This document shows, in pieces, positions 16,386-24,522 of a stretch of 64,000 nucleotides of DNA. Made by a program: the position numbers and the translations under genes. Position 1 is the stretch's first letter. Each line of letters begins with the position of its first letter. The notes beneath the pieces are model-generated. The model was not told the DNA's origin. It worked only from the letters and a program-made list of their open reading frames with translations, and ran no database searches. This DNA is from Bog-756 sp963696495 (GTDB lineage: Bacteria; Actinomycetota; Acidimicrobiia; Acidimicrobiales; RAAP-2). The stretch is taken from positions 620,001 through 684,000 of the forward strand of contig CAVOKJ010000002.1 of NCBI GenBank assembly GCA_963696495.1, read 5' to 3'.

Positions 16386-17299
16386 GGTGTGCCCGAGCGC
16401 CGTCGCCAGCCGAGCACGGCGGCCACCGCCAGGGCCGCGACGATGAGGCTGCCGATCACCAGGGGGACGGGACTGCCGCCGTCCTGTCGGCTGTCGGTCG
16501 GCGTGGCCCGCAACGACTGCGCCGTCGGGCCGTGGTGCGTGCCCGCCGCGGCCGCCGGTGCTCCGGTCGTGGTGGTGGTGGACGTGGTCGGTGCGGTCGC
16601 CCCCTTGGGCGCCGCCGTCGCCCCCGTCGCCGTCGTCACCGTCGTCGAACCGGTCTTCGAACCGGTCGTCGGGGCGACCGGCGCGCCGGTGGGACGGGTG
16701 GCGCCGGTCGTCGGCGGTGTCGTCGTGGCGACAACCGCTTCGGGCGGTCCGCAGATGGCCGCGTAGTCCGGCGCCGCGCCCGGGGCCGGCGCGCTCGGGT
16801 TGTCGGGACCTGGGTCCTGGAATCTCCAGCCCTCGACGTCCTCGCCGTTCGCGGCGGTGCCCACCGCCACCGAGGCGCCCCGGCTGGCATAGGTCCACGA
16901 GCCGCTGCCGTCGGTCATGGTCCAGTACGACCAGTAGTAGTACCCAGCGGACGTGCCATTTCCACACACCGCGGGTGCGCCGGACGGGACGTCACCGATC
17001 GAGCACAGCAGTCCGCTCTGGCTGTAGGTGGCCGGCGCCTGACCCTCCTGGGCCAAGAACGCGCCGAGCGCCTCATAGCCGTTGTCCGACGGTGGGACCT
17101 TGACGCAACCGATCAGCGGCTTGCTCGAGTTGCCGAAGTCGATGACGAAGCCCACGCCCACCTCGGTCGCCGCCCCGGCCACATCCTTGAAGGGAACGAG
17201 CGCGTCCGGCCCGGCGATGGCCAGCGAGGCGGATGCCGCCGCCACGATCAACGCCGTCGTCACCAGACGCGGGAAGGGTGGTCCTCCCCTACCGATCAC
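16382..17299 (-). CDS. SCO2322-family secreted, membrane-anchored protein
   Basis: 305 residues: N-terminal signal segment (LVTTALIVAAASASLAIAGPDA), an extracellular domain with YYYWSYWTMTDGSGSWTYASR and VEGWRFQDP, a long Thr/Ala/Pro-rich stalk (~195-265), and a C-terminal membrane helix (VPLVIGSLIVAALAVAAVLGW) followed by RRR. The domain resembles the Streptomyces SCO2322 family, which occurs beside ECF transporters and prenyltransferase-fold proteins. A role as cell-surface partner in cobalamin capture is inferred from context. 4-base overlaps on both sides. Confidence 0.85.
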   Translation of the reverse strand: MIGRGGPPFPRLVTTALIVAAASASLAIAGPDALVPFKDVAGAATEVGVGFVIDFGNSSKPLIGCVKVPPSDNGYEALGAFLAQEGQAPATYSQSGLLCSIGDVPSGAPAVCGNGTSAGYYYWSYWTMTDGSGSWTYASRGASVAVGTAANGEDVEGWRFQDPGPDNPSAPAPGAAPDYAAICGPPEAVVATTTPPTTGATRPTGAPVAPTTGSKTGSTTVTTATGATAAPKGATAPTTSTTTTTGAPAAAAGTHHGPTAQSLRATPTDSRQDGGSPVPLVIGSLIVAALAVAAVLGWRRRSGTP

Positions 17300-19182
17300 G
17301 TGGTGCCGGGGAAGTTGGCGAGGGCGATGCCGACGATCGGCTTGTTGAGCGGCGAGCCGCCGTGCGAGCCGACGAACGTGGCGTCACCGTAGGAGAACAC
17401 CCCGCCGTCGGAGGCGACGAGCCAGTAGCCCCCACCGTCCGTCGTGGCGGCCATCCCCACCACCGGCTTGTTGAGGGCGAGTGCACCGGCCGAGCCGTGG
17501 AAGACGGCGTCACCGTAGGAGAACACCCCGCCGTCGGAGGCGACGAGCCAGTAGCCCCCACCGTCCGGGGTGGTGGCCATGCCCACGATCGGCTTGTTGA
17601 GGGCGAGCGCACCGGCCGAGCCGTGGAAGACGGCGTCACCGTAGGAGAACACCCCGCCGTCGGAGGCGACGAGCCAGTAGCCCCCACCGTCCGGGGTGGT
17701 GGCCATGCCCACGATCGGCTTGTTGAGGGCGAGCGCACCGGCCGAGCCGTGGAAGAGGGCGTCGCCGTAGGAGAACACCCCGCCGTCGGAGGCGACGAGC
17801 CAGTAGCCGCCACCGTCCGGGGTGGCGGCCATGCCCACGATCGGCTGGTTGAGCGGTGAGCCGCCGTGCGAGCCGTGGAAGAGGGCGTCGCCGTAGGAGA
17901 ACACCCCGCCGTCGGAGGCGACGAGCCAGTAGCCGTTGCGGTCCGGTGTGGTGGCCATGCCCACGATCGGCTTGTTGAGGACGAGCGCACCGGCCGAGCC
18001 GTGGAAAGTGGCGTCACCGTAGGAGAACACCCCGCCGTCGGAGGCCACCAACCAGTAGCCCCGGTCGCTGAAGGCGGCGACGAAGGGGAAGGTCACCCCC
18101 GCCGCCGCCGGGACCGCCTGGTAGGTGGCGAGCAGGTCGGGGGCGGTGCTCCCGGGGAAGTAGAACGCGCCGGCACCCGCACCCGTCCCGCTGGCCAGCT
18201 GGAACGACAGCAGTGCGGAGACGGGCGTCGCCGCACCCTTCTGGAAGGAGCCGGCCACCGGTGACTGGCCCAGCGCCACCAGGGCCTGGATCACCAGTGC
18301 GGTCGAGTCGGGGTCGGTCACGCCCGGCGTGGTCAGGGTGTTCGGGTACAGCGACCAGCCGGCATCGGCATCCTGCCCGCCGGTGAGGAAGGCCAGCGCA
18401 TTGGTCGAGACGGGCGTGGTGAGCGCGTGTTGGGCGGCCAGGCCCTCGACGGCGAGGGCGGTCGAGTTGGTGTCCGGGCCGCCGAAGCTCGCCGGTACCC
18501 CCGTGCAGGCGTTGTTGGCGTTGTCGGGACTGGTCCAGCCACCATCGGGGCACTGCTCGCCGGTCAGCCAGGCGACGGCCGAGGTCACCGGGGCGGTGCC
18601 GGTCACGCCCGCCGCGGCCAGTGCGGCCAGGGCCAGGCCCTGCTGGTAGCCACCGGCGTCGTAATCGGCGGCCTGCCCTTCGGTGCCGAACAGGCCGGTG
18701 TCCGGCCCGCTCGTCTGCTGGGTGGCGAGCAACCGCGACACGAGGTCCGTCCCGCCGAACGTCCGGGGATCGACGCCGAGGGCATGGGCGTCGAGGATCA
18801 GGAGGGCCAGCTGGCCCGGGCCGTCAGCACCGCCCACCGTGACATACGCGTCGACGTTCGACTCGAGGAAGTGGAGTGCCACGTAGGCGCCGGTCGGGTC
18901 GACGTCGGCGGCGGCCAGTGCCGCAATCACGTTGGCGGTGCCCGAGAGGTCGGGCTGACCGGGTGTCGTGGTCGACGCGACATACCCCCCGGGGGTGAGC
19001 TGTGTGGCCAGCCACTCGGCACCGAGCGCGGCCGAGGAGGGTTGCGGGAAGGTCGTGGCGCTGGCGACGGCAGGATGCGGAGCGGGTGCTGTGGCTGCCG
19101 TGGCTGCCGTCGGTCCCGCGACGACTGCGACGAGGAGGCAGGCCCCGAACAGGGCCGAGGCCGTGATGCGCTTGGTAGGCAT
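17296..19182 (-). CDS. Secreted transcobalamin-like alpha/alpha barrel fused to six GYWLVASDGG repeats
   Basis: 628 residues. Signal peptide 1-30; residues ~45-365 form an alpha/alpha-toroid of the prenyltransferase/squalene oxidase (transcobalamin-like) type with QCPDGGWTSPDN, AGGYQQGLALAALAAAG and PDTNSTALAVEGLAAQ. Residues ~375-628 are six 42-residue repeats each opening GYWLVASDGGVFSYGDA and ending LNKPIVGMA, probably blades of a beta-propeller. The same repeat is common in acidimicrobial secreted proteins. The cobalamin riboswitch in the leader and the downstream ECF genes point to extracellular B12 binding. No wall or membrane anchor is seen in the chain. Confidence 0.85.
   Translation of the reverse strand: MPTKRITASALFGACLLVAVVAGPTAATAATAPAPHPAVASATTFPQPSSAALGAEWLATQLTPGGYVASTTTPGQPDLSGTANVIAALAAADVDPTGAYVALHFLESNVDAYVTVGGADGPGQLALLILDAHALGVDPRTFGGTDLVSRLLATQQTSGPDTGLFGTEGQAADYDAGGYQQGLALAALAAAGVTGTAPVTSAVAWLTGEQCPDGGWTSPDNANNACTGVPASFGGPDTNSTALAVEGLAAQHALTTPVSTNALAFLTGGQDADAGWSLYPNTLTTPGVTDPDSTALVIQALVALGQSPVAGSFQKGAATPVSALLSFQLASGTGAGAGAFYFPGSTAPDLLATYQAVPAAAGVTFPFVAAFSDRGYWLVASDGGVFSYGDATFHGSAGALVLNKPIVGMATTPDRNGYWLVASDGGVFSYGDALFHGSHGGSPLNQPIVGMAATPDGGGYWLVASDGGVFSYGDALFHGSAGALALNKPIVGMATTPDGGGYWLVASDGGVFSYGDAVFHGSAGALALNKPIVGMATTPDGGGYWLVASDGGVFSYGDAVFHGSAGALALNKPVVGMAATTDGGGYWLVASDGGVFSYGDATFVGSHGGSPLNKPIVGIALANFPGTT
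17305..18066 (-). repeat. Six 126-bp tandem repeats inside the B12-locus secreted protein
   Basis: Six units of 126 bases (42 codons) encode the GYWLVASDGGVFSYGDA repeats. The middle units are almost identical in DNA, while the first and last diverge, which indicates recent homogenisation by slippage or recombination. Boundaries are approximate to a few bases. Confidence 0.9.
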
Positions 19183-19284
19183 GGTGGCGGTACTCGCTTT
19201 CGGGCAACGACCCGGAAGCCCGGTACCTTCACGGGACCGTGACCGACCGAGTCCCTACCGCTGTTCTCGACGGATACGGACTCA

Positions 19285-19405
19285 ACCAGCGGCGCATCGG
19301 TATCCCGGCTTGTGACGAGCCTTCGATGTCGTCACCCACGGTTGCGGACCAGCGCCGGACTTCGACCGGCTTCCCCGAGGCACTGCCTCTGTTGTTGCCC
19401 CGACC
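19285..19405 (-). ncRNA. Cobalamin (B12) riboswitch
   Basis: On the minus strand the leader of the secreted-protein gene contains the conserved cobalamin aptamer core at 19377-19338: GGGAAGCCGGTCGAAGTCC, then GGCGCTGGTCCGCAACCGTG. It is followed by the B12-box-like AGCCGGGATACCGATGCG at about 19311-19294. This order and sequence fit the adenosyl/methylcobalamin riboswitch family. The last ~100 bases before the start codon would be the expression platform; I see no clear U-tract, so translational control is more likely. The rest of the gap 19183-19538 holds no gene. Ends are approximate. Confidence 0.85.
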
Positions 19406-19538
19406 CTACCAGGCCGGCCCGGAACGGTCACGGGGACGCGGGCAGGCCGGCGGGGCCCTCTGCTCGGCCCCCGATGGCGGCCGGCGGCGGGCGGTGGTCA
19501 GGCCACCGTCCTCAGCGACAGTCCTCAGGTGATCGACC

Positions 19539-20579
19539 TCAGGCGACCGTCGGGACGGCCCGACCGACGCCGGCGGCGTGCAGGGCCCTCAAGACATCAC
19601 CGTAGGCCCTCGGTGGGCTCTGCTCGGTGTAGGCGATCCGTCGATTGGCGCAGAACGGATGGACCAGGACCCGCGCCCGTCGGAGGTTGGCCCGGGGCAT
19701 GGTCGGGAACAGGTGGTGCTCGATCTGGCTGTCGAGTCCGCCGAACAGGAAGCCGGTCAGGGCCCCGCCCGAGAGGTTGCGTGAGGTGATGACCTGACGC
19801 CGCAGGAATCCCAGCTCGTCGCCGCCGGTCAGCGTGGGCATGCCCACGTGGTTGGTGAGGAAGCTCATCCCGAGGTAGAAGCCGAAGAGCGACTGGGTGA
19901 TGACGACGAAGACCAGTGCGTGCAGCGGCGAGAGGAACAGGAACGGGGCGACGAAGAACAGGAGCAGGTGGGCGACGAGGAGCCCGGCCTCGACCAGGGT
20001 GGCACCGTCACGGCGACGGGAGAGTGCCACCACGCTCGCCACATGGAGGTTGAGCGCCTCGAGGAAGAGGAGCGGGATCAGCAGGACGACCTGGGCCGAC
20101 GCCCAGAGCCGGGTGAACCGTCCGCGCCCGTCCAGCTGGCTCGGGGTGTAGACGAGCACGCCGGCTGCCATGTCCGGGTCCTTGTCCGGCCGGTTGGTGT
20201 GGGCGTGGTGGTGATTGTGCTTGTTGATCCACCAACCGAAGCTGAAGCCGGTGAGGAGATTGGCGACGGCGAGGCCGATGGCGTCGTTGTGCCGGCGCCG
20301 GGCGCAGATCTGACGGTGACCGGCATCGTGACCGATGAAGCCGAGTTGGGTCAGGACGAATGCCAGGCCGACGGCCACGACCACGTTCCACCAGCTGTTG
20401 CCGAGGAGGGCCGCCGCACCCGCCAGGAGGCACAGGGCCCCGACCGTCAGCCCGATCTTGACCGAGTAGTAGCCGCGGCGTCGGGTCAGCAGGCCTTCGG
20501 CCCGGACCTGCCGGGAGAGCTCGGCGAAGTCCTCACGGTTGGATGCTGCGTTTGCGGGGACCTCGAGCTCGATGGCCAT
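19539..20579 (-). CDS. Membrane fatty acid desaturase
   Basis: 346 residues from ATG 20579. The three histidine boxes are GHDAGHRQ, NKHNHHHAHTN and the late QIEHHLFP, which is the pattern of front-end-like acyl-lipid or acyl-CoA desaturases with a di-iron centre. Four hydrophobic segments flank them. It introduces a double bond into fatty acyl chains in the membrane, using O2 and an electron donor not encoded here. Confidence 0.93.
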   Translation of the reverse strand: MAIELEVPANAASNREDFAELSRQVRAEGLLTRRRGYYSVKIGLTVGALCLLAGAAALLGNSWWNVVVAVGLAFVLTQLGFIGHDAGHRQICARRRHNDAIGLAVANLLTGFSFGWWINKHNHHHAHTNRPDKDPDMAAGVLVYTPSQLDGRGRFTRLWASAQVVLLIPLLFLEALNLHVASVVALSRRRDGATLVEAGLLVAHLLLFFVAPFLFLSPLHALVFVVITQSLFGFYLGMSFLTNHVGMPTLTGGDELGFLRRQVITSRNLSGGALTGFLFGGLDSQIEHHLFPTMPRANLRRARVLVHPFCANRRIAYTEQSPPRAYGDVLRALHAAGVGRAVPTVA

Positions 20580-20793
20580 GGTGTGTCTCTCGGATAGGTG
20601 CCAGGCGGCACGGGATCGAGGCACTACCGGCGGGGCAGTCCTCGGTGGACACGGTCTGGACCCGGGCCCGCTGGGTGCCAGCGTTCCCTGCGCCCGTCAG
20701 TCCAGTGGAAGGTGACACGCCGCACGTGACCCGTTCGAACCGAGGTTGACAAGCCCAGTGTAGGCCGGTCGGCCCTCGGACACCGCGCGCCAC

Positions 20794-22692
20794 GTGGGAC
20801 GGCGCCACGAGACGGGGAGGCGAGGGCGCCGGGAGTGCTGTGGCCGGCGGACGGGCCGGCGGACGGGCCGGCGGACGGGCCGGCGGACGGGCCGGGCCGG
20901 AGGCCAGGATGCCGGGGCCCACCCCGGTCGCCTGGGTAAGCTCCGTGCCGTTGTCACGCCCCCCGACACCCCTGACCACGCCGGGTCGGCTCGACCACCG
21001 GGCCGCGCCCGGACCGGACGGTCGACCGACACCGAGCCCGTAGCCGGGCAGAGCTCCGGTCGGCCGGCCGCCGGGTGGGGGCCGCTGCTGGCCCTCGTGG
21101 TGGTGGCCGTCGCCGTGCTCGGTCTGGGGGTGCACGAGGCGTGGGTCGATTCGCCGACCTTCGACGAGCCGGTCTACGTGGCCGCCGGCCTGGCCGCCGT
21201 CCTCCACCATGACCTCACCTTCAACGACGAGCACCCGCCACTCCCCAAGGTGGTGGCCGTGCTCCCCGTCCTGTTCACCCACCCGGTGGTGCCGCCCAAT
21301 GGCCATTGGGACCGGAACGACGAGCGGGCCTACAGCGCCACCTTCGTGAGGGCCCAGCTCCGGGCCGGCACCCTGCGGTCGGTGACCATGGCCTCGCGGA
21401 TGATCCCGCTGCTCGAGATGGTCGGCGTGGCCTTCGTCCTGTACGCGCTGGGCCGTGACCTCTTCGGCCGTTCTGCCGGCCTGGTCGCCGGGCTGCTGTG
21501 GTTGCTCTCCCCGTTCGTGCTCGGCCTCGGCCACCTCAACAGCCTCGACATCTCATTCGCGTTGGCCGTCTGCGGCTGGTCGTGGGCGCTGCTCCGGTGG
21601 AGCCGCGGCCCGACCCTGGCCCGGGCCACCCTCGTCGGTGCGATGAGTGCCGTCGCCGTCCTCACCGACGTGACCGGCCTCATCCTGGCCGGCCTGGCCG
21701 TGGTGTCGATGGTGGCCGTCCACTGGCGCGGATCGCACCGGACAGCAGTGACACAGGCGGGGATGGTGGCCCTCGTGGTGTGGGCGGCGGTCTGGGTGCT
21801 CTACGTGATCCTCGAACCGGGCGTGCTCCTCCACCCGACGGTCGTCCTGCCACTTCCGTATCTCGAGGGAATCCGCTACCTCGGCGCCACCGACACCGTT
21901 CCGGGGCCGGGCTACCTGTTCGGCGTGGCCTGGACGGGTGGCCGGTGGTGGTACTGGCCGGGCAGCCTGCTGGTCAAGACCGTGCCGACCACGCTGCTCT
22001 TCCTCGTCATCGGACCCTGGGGGCTGCTGGCCGCCGATCGCGGGACGCGCCGGCGGGCCGCCCTGGTGCTCGGTCTGCCGGCGATCTGCCTGGTCGTGTT
22101 CACGGTGGGGCTCCCCCGCGACATCGGTCTGCGCTACCTTCTGCCGGTGGTCGCCCTCTGGCTGGTGGCGGCCGGTTCGATCGTCCCGGTGGTGGGACGG
22201 AGGATCCGGGCCATCGGCGTCGCCGTCCTCGTGGTGGTGGCCGGACTGGCCACAGCCCTCTCGATCCCTGACTCTCTGGCCTGGACCGCGCCGCCGTTCA
22301 CGCCGGCCTTCCAGGTGGTCACCAACTCGGACGTCGACTGGGGCCAGTCCTTCTACCGGCTCGAGCACTGGAGCACCGGGAAGGGGCCCTGGGTGGCCTA
22401 CTTCGGCCCCAGGGGCCTCGGTGCCGGCTCCATCAGCGGCGCACGTCGACTGCTCGGCACGTCACCGACCCGGGTGACCGGCTGGGTCGCGGTATCGGCG
22501 ACCGACCTGACCAGCGCCACCGGTGATCAGCTGGCCTGGATCCGGGCGTACTGCCCGGTGGCCCGGCTCGGAGGGTCCATCCTCGTCTACCGCTTCGCCA
22601 CGCCCCCGTCGGCGGCGAGCGGGCCGACCCGTCCGGCCGGCCTCTGCCCCGGGAGCTCGCCGGCCTTCAGCCGGCTGACCACTGGTCGCTGA
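20794..22692 (+). CDS. GT39-type membrane glycosyltransferase (PMT/ArnT-like)
   Basis: 632 residues if GTG 20794 is the start. The N-terminal ~95 residues are low-complexity and partly encoded by the 12-bp repeat; no other start codon occurs before the first membrane helix (LLALVVVAVAVLGLGVHEAW). Ten or more hydrophobic segments follow. The first extracellular loop has DSPTFDEPVYVAAG and FNDEHPPLPK, matching the Asp/Glu catalytic loop of PMT/ArnT enzymes, and the C-terminal loop has NSDVDWGQSFYRL. It should transfer sugar from a polyprenyl phosphate donor outside the membrane. Confidence 0.85.
   Translation: MGRRHETGRRGRRECCGRRTGRRTGRRTGRRTGRAGGQDAGAHPGRLGKLRAVVTPPDTPDHAGSARPPGRARTGRSTDTEPVAGQSSGRPAAGWGPLLALVVVAVAVLGLGVHEAWVDSPTFDEPVYVAAGLAAVLHHDLTFNDEHPPLPKVVAVLPVLFTHPVVPPNGHWDRNDERAYSATFVRAQLRAGTLRSVTMASRMIPLLEMVGVAFVLYALGRDLFGRSAGLVAGLLWLLSPFVLGLGHLNSLDISFALAVCGWSWALLRWSRGPTLARATLVGAMSAVAVLTDVTGLILAGLAVVSMVAVHWRGSHRTAVTQAGMVALVVWAAVWVLYVILEPGVLLHPTVVLPLPYLEGIRYLGATDTVPGPGYLFGVAWTGGRWWYWPGSLLVKTVPTTLLFLVIGPWGLLAADRGTRRRAALVLGLPAICLVVFTVGLPRDIGLRYLLPVVALWLVAAGSIVPVVGRRIRAIGVAVLVVVAGLATALSIPDSLAWTAPPFTPAFQVVTNSDVDWGQSFYRLEHWSTGKGPWVAYFGPRGLGAGSISGARRLLGTSPTRVTGWVAVSATDLTSATGDQLAWIRAYCPVARLGGSILVYRFATPPSAASGPTRPAGLCPGSSPAFSRLTTGR
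20843..20890. repeat. 12-bp tandem repeat, four copies
   Basis: CCGGCGGACGGG is repeated four times head to tail and ends in CCGGGCCGG. The 12-base period keeps reading frames, so in the overlapping gene it gives RRTG repeats at residues ~17-33. Length polymorphism by slippage is likely. Confidence 0.9.
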
Positions 22693-22728
22693 CCGCCTCC
22701 GCGCCGTCCGCGGTTGCAGACCGGCCCG

Positions 22729-23154
22729 TCACGCCGACTTGCGGTCCAGCTGGTGATGGATCCCCCAGGCACGGGCGTAGTCGGAGGCCCGCACCGGATG
22801 GGAGAACCAGGACGCAAGACCACCGTCCCGGAAGGTGCAGTGGTTCACCGTTTCGTACTGGTACTCGACCCCGTCGCGGGACAGCGTGTGCCGGAGCATC
22901 ACGACGAACGTGCGCTCCTCGGCGAGCACGAGCCTGACGTCGGACGAGAACGAGCTGCCGGCGAGCGCCTGCATCGACCCGTACCAGGCAGGGATCTCGT
23001 CCCGGGCCACGAGTGTGGTCCTCCTCCCCGATCCGCTGACCGTGAGCACCAGGTCGTCACAGGTGCCGGCCAGGAAACGGTCGAGCTCGCCATAGGCCAG
23101 CGCATCGAAGAGCTCGTGCACCTGACTGGTCGGCGTGACGATTCCCTCCGACAT
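22729..23154 (-). CDS. NTF2/SnoaL-like domain protein
   Basis: 141 residues from ATG 23154, with GAGGGGG five bases upstream. The pattern VHELFDALAYGELDRFLAGTCDDLVLTV and the closing beta sheet fit the NTF2-like cone fold (SnoaL/ketosteroid isomerase-like). Catalytic residues cannot be assigned, so the substrate is unknown. Confidence 0.8.
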   Translation of the reverse strand: MSEGIVTPTSQVHELFDALAYGELDRFLAGTCDDLVLTVSGSGRRTTLVARDEIPAWYGSMQALAGSSFSSDVRLVLAEERTFVVMLRHTLSRDGVEYQYETVNHCTFRDGGLASWFSHPVRASDYARAWGIHHQLDRKSA

Positions 23155-23260
23155 GCCTACCCCCCTCGTTGTTCCTATGCCAATGTTGTTGCGATCATGT
23201 GTCATCGAGGTGACGTCCTCAATCGGCCGGGCCCGGGCCGGATTCGCCCGCTCCGAGTCC

Positions 23261-23298
23261 TTGCCCTAAAATCTGACTTAACCTATTACTTTTGTCAA
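23261..23298. promoter_or_regulatory. Overlapping divergent housekeeping-type promoters
   Basis: An AT-rich island. Plus strand: TTGCCC (23261-23266), 17-base spacer, TATTAC (23284-23289), 30 bases before the PAP2 start. Minus strand: TTGACA (23298-23293), 17-base spacer, CAGATT (23275-23270), serving the NTF2-like gene. The -10 boxes are imperfect. Confidence 0.4.
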
Positions 23299-23320
23299 GT
23301 TTGGAGACCGTGAAGACCCT

Positions 23321-24466
23321 GTGAGCGTCGAGATGCCGGCTCGTCCGGAGCCTGGGAACGGGGAGGCGGTCGTCGCTCCAGCCATCGGTCCAGTACCGGT
23401 GGAGGGCGGGGTGACCCGCGCCGACGATGCGCCCGGAACCACCCGTGGCCGGCTCGCCAGGCTGGGCGGCAGGAATCCCCGCAAGCGCGTGGCGTGGGTC
23501 CTGCTCATCGCCGCCTCGGTCGTCTACGTCTACGTCAGCGGTGTCCCCTACTCGTCCGACGTGATCATCCTGTGGATCACCGCCTTCCTCTTCGTGTCCT
23601 GCCTGGGCGAGACCGGGCGCTGGCGTCGGGGTATCGTCCGGGACTGGCTGCCGCTCTATCTGGTGCTGGTCGTCTACGACCTCCTGCGCGGCTATGCGAG
23701 CCACCCCCTCTGGGGCCCGTTCATCCGCCCCCAGGTCTGGTTCGACACCCACCTGTTCGGAGGCGTCACCCCCACCGTCCAGCTCCAGCGGTGGCTGTAC
23801 GACCCGAACCACCTCCACGTGTGGGACTACGTGGCATGGGCCACCTACAACTCGCACTTCTTCACCTCCTTCGTGATCGCCGGCGTGCTCTGGAAGCGGA
23901 ACTACCCGAAGTTCCGCCGGTTCGTCCCTCTCTTCGTGGGGCTGACCGTGCTCGGTTACGTGACCTACGTGCTCTATCCAGCCATGCCGCCGTGGATGGC
24001 CAGCCAGACCGGCCACCTGGCGCCGACCACCCGGATCGTCCCGCTGGTCTGGAACCACGTCGGCCTCCATGTGGCCGCCGCCCTGTTCACCGGCGGCTCG
24101 CGGTTCGACAACAACATCGCCGCCATGCCGTCCCTGCACGCCGCCTACCCGATGCTCATCTGCCTGTTCTTCTGGAAGGACGCAAGGATATGGCTCCGGG
24201 TCCTGCTGGCCACCTACGTGCTGGCCATGGCCTTCGCCGTGGTCTACGGGGCCGAGCACTTCGTCATCGACGTGTTCGTCGGATGGGCCTACGCCGCCGT
24301 CACCTTCGTGGTCGGCTCCAGGCTGCTGGACCGGTGGGAGGCACGTCGAGCCCGGCGAAATGCACGGGTGGGCGGCACCGGGCCGGCCGCACCGGCCCTG
24401 GAGGGGAGCGAGTCGCTTCCGCAGGAAGGATCGGACACCGAGCCGGTGGTGACCCTGGCCCCCTGA
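23321..24466 (+). CDS. PAP2-superfamily membrane phosphatase/transferase
   Basis: 381 residues, GTG start. After a disordered ~50-residue N-terminus come six membrane segments. The active-site motifs are AAMPSLHAAYP (His nucleophile motif) and YGAEHFVIDVFVG (His-Asp pair). The overall length and the DHLHVWDY-like loop resemble inositolphosphoceramide-synthase/AUR1-type PAP2 proteins, so it may transfer or hydrolyse phospholipid head groups at the outer face. Confidence 0.88.
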   Translation: MSVEMPARPEPGNGEAVVAPAIGPVPVEGGVTRADDAPGTTRGRLARLGGRNPRKRVAWVLLIAASVVYVYVSGVPYSSDVIILWITAFLFVSCLGETGRWRRGIVRDWLPLYLVLVVYDLLRGYASHPLWGPFIRPQVWFDTHLFGGVTPTVQLQRWLYDPNHLHVWDYVAWATYNSHFFTSFVIAGVLWKRNYPKFRRFVPLFVGLTVLGYVTYVLYPAMPPWMASQTGHLAPTTRIVPLVWNHVGLHVAAALFTGGSRFDNNIAAMPSLHAAYPMLICLFFWKDARIWLRVLLATYVLAMAFAVVYGAEHFVIDVFVGWAYAAVTFVVGSRLLDRWEARRARRNARVGGTGPAAPALEGSESLPQEGSDTEPVVTLAP

Positions 24467-24502
24467 CCGGCACCGCACCTGCCGACCGGCACCGCACCTG
24501 CC
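24465..24502. repeat. Tandem 19-bp repeat at the PAP2 stop codon
   Basis: GACCGGCACCGCACCTGCC is repeated twice without spacer (24465-24483 and 24484-24502). The first copy begins within the PAP2 TGA stop. It fills most of the 56-base gap between two convergent genes. No terminator hairpin with a U-tract is visible. Confidence 0.85.
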
Positions 24503-24522
24503 GATCGGAACGGCCCACGGCC

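Noticed and set aside
17305..18066. Tandem 126-bp array as a possible CRISPR
   Set aside because: The units are coding, 42 codons each, with no non-repetitive spacers, and no cas genes are present in the window.
19239..19532. 97-codon plus-strand reading frame in the riboswitch region
   Set aside because: It lies antisense to the conserved B12 aptamer core and has no start signal or family features.
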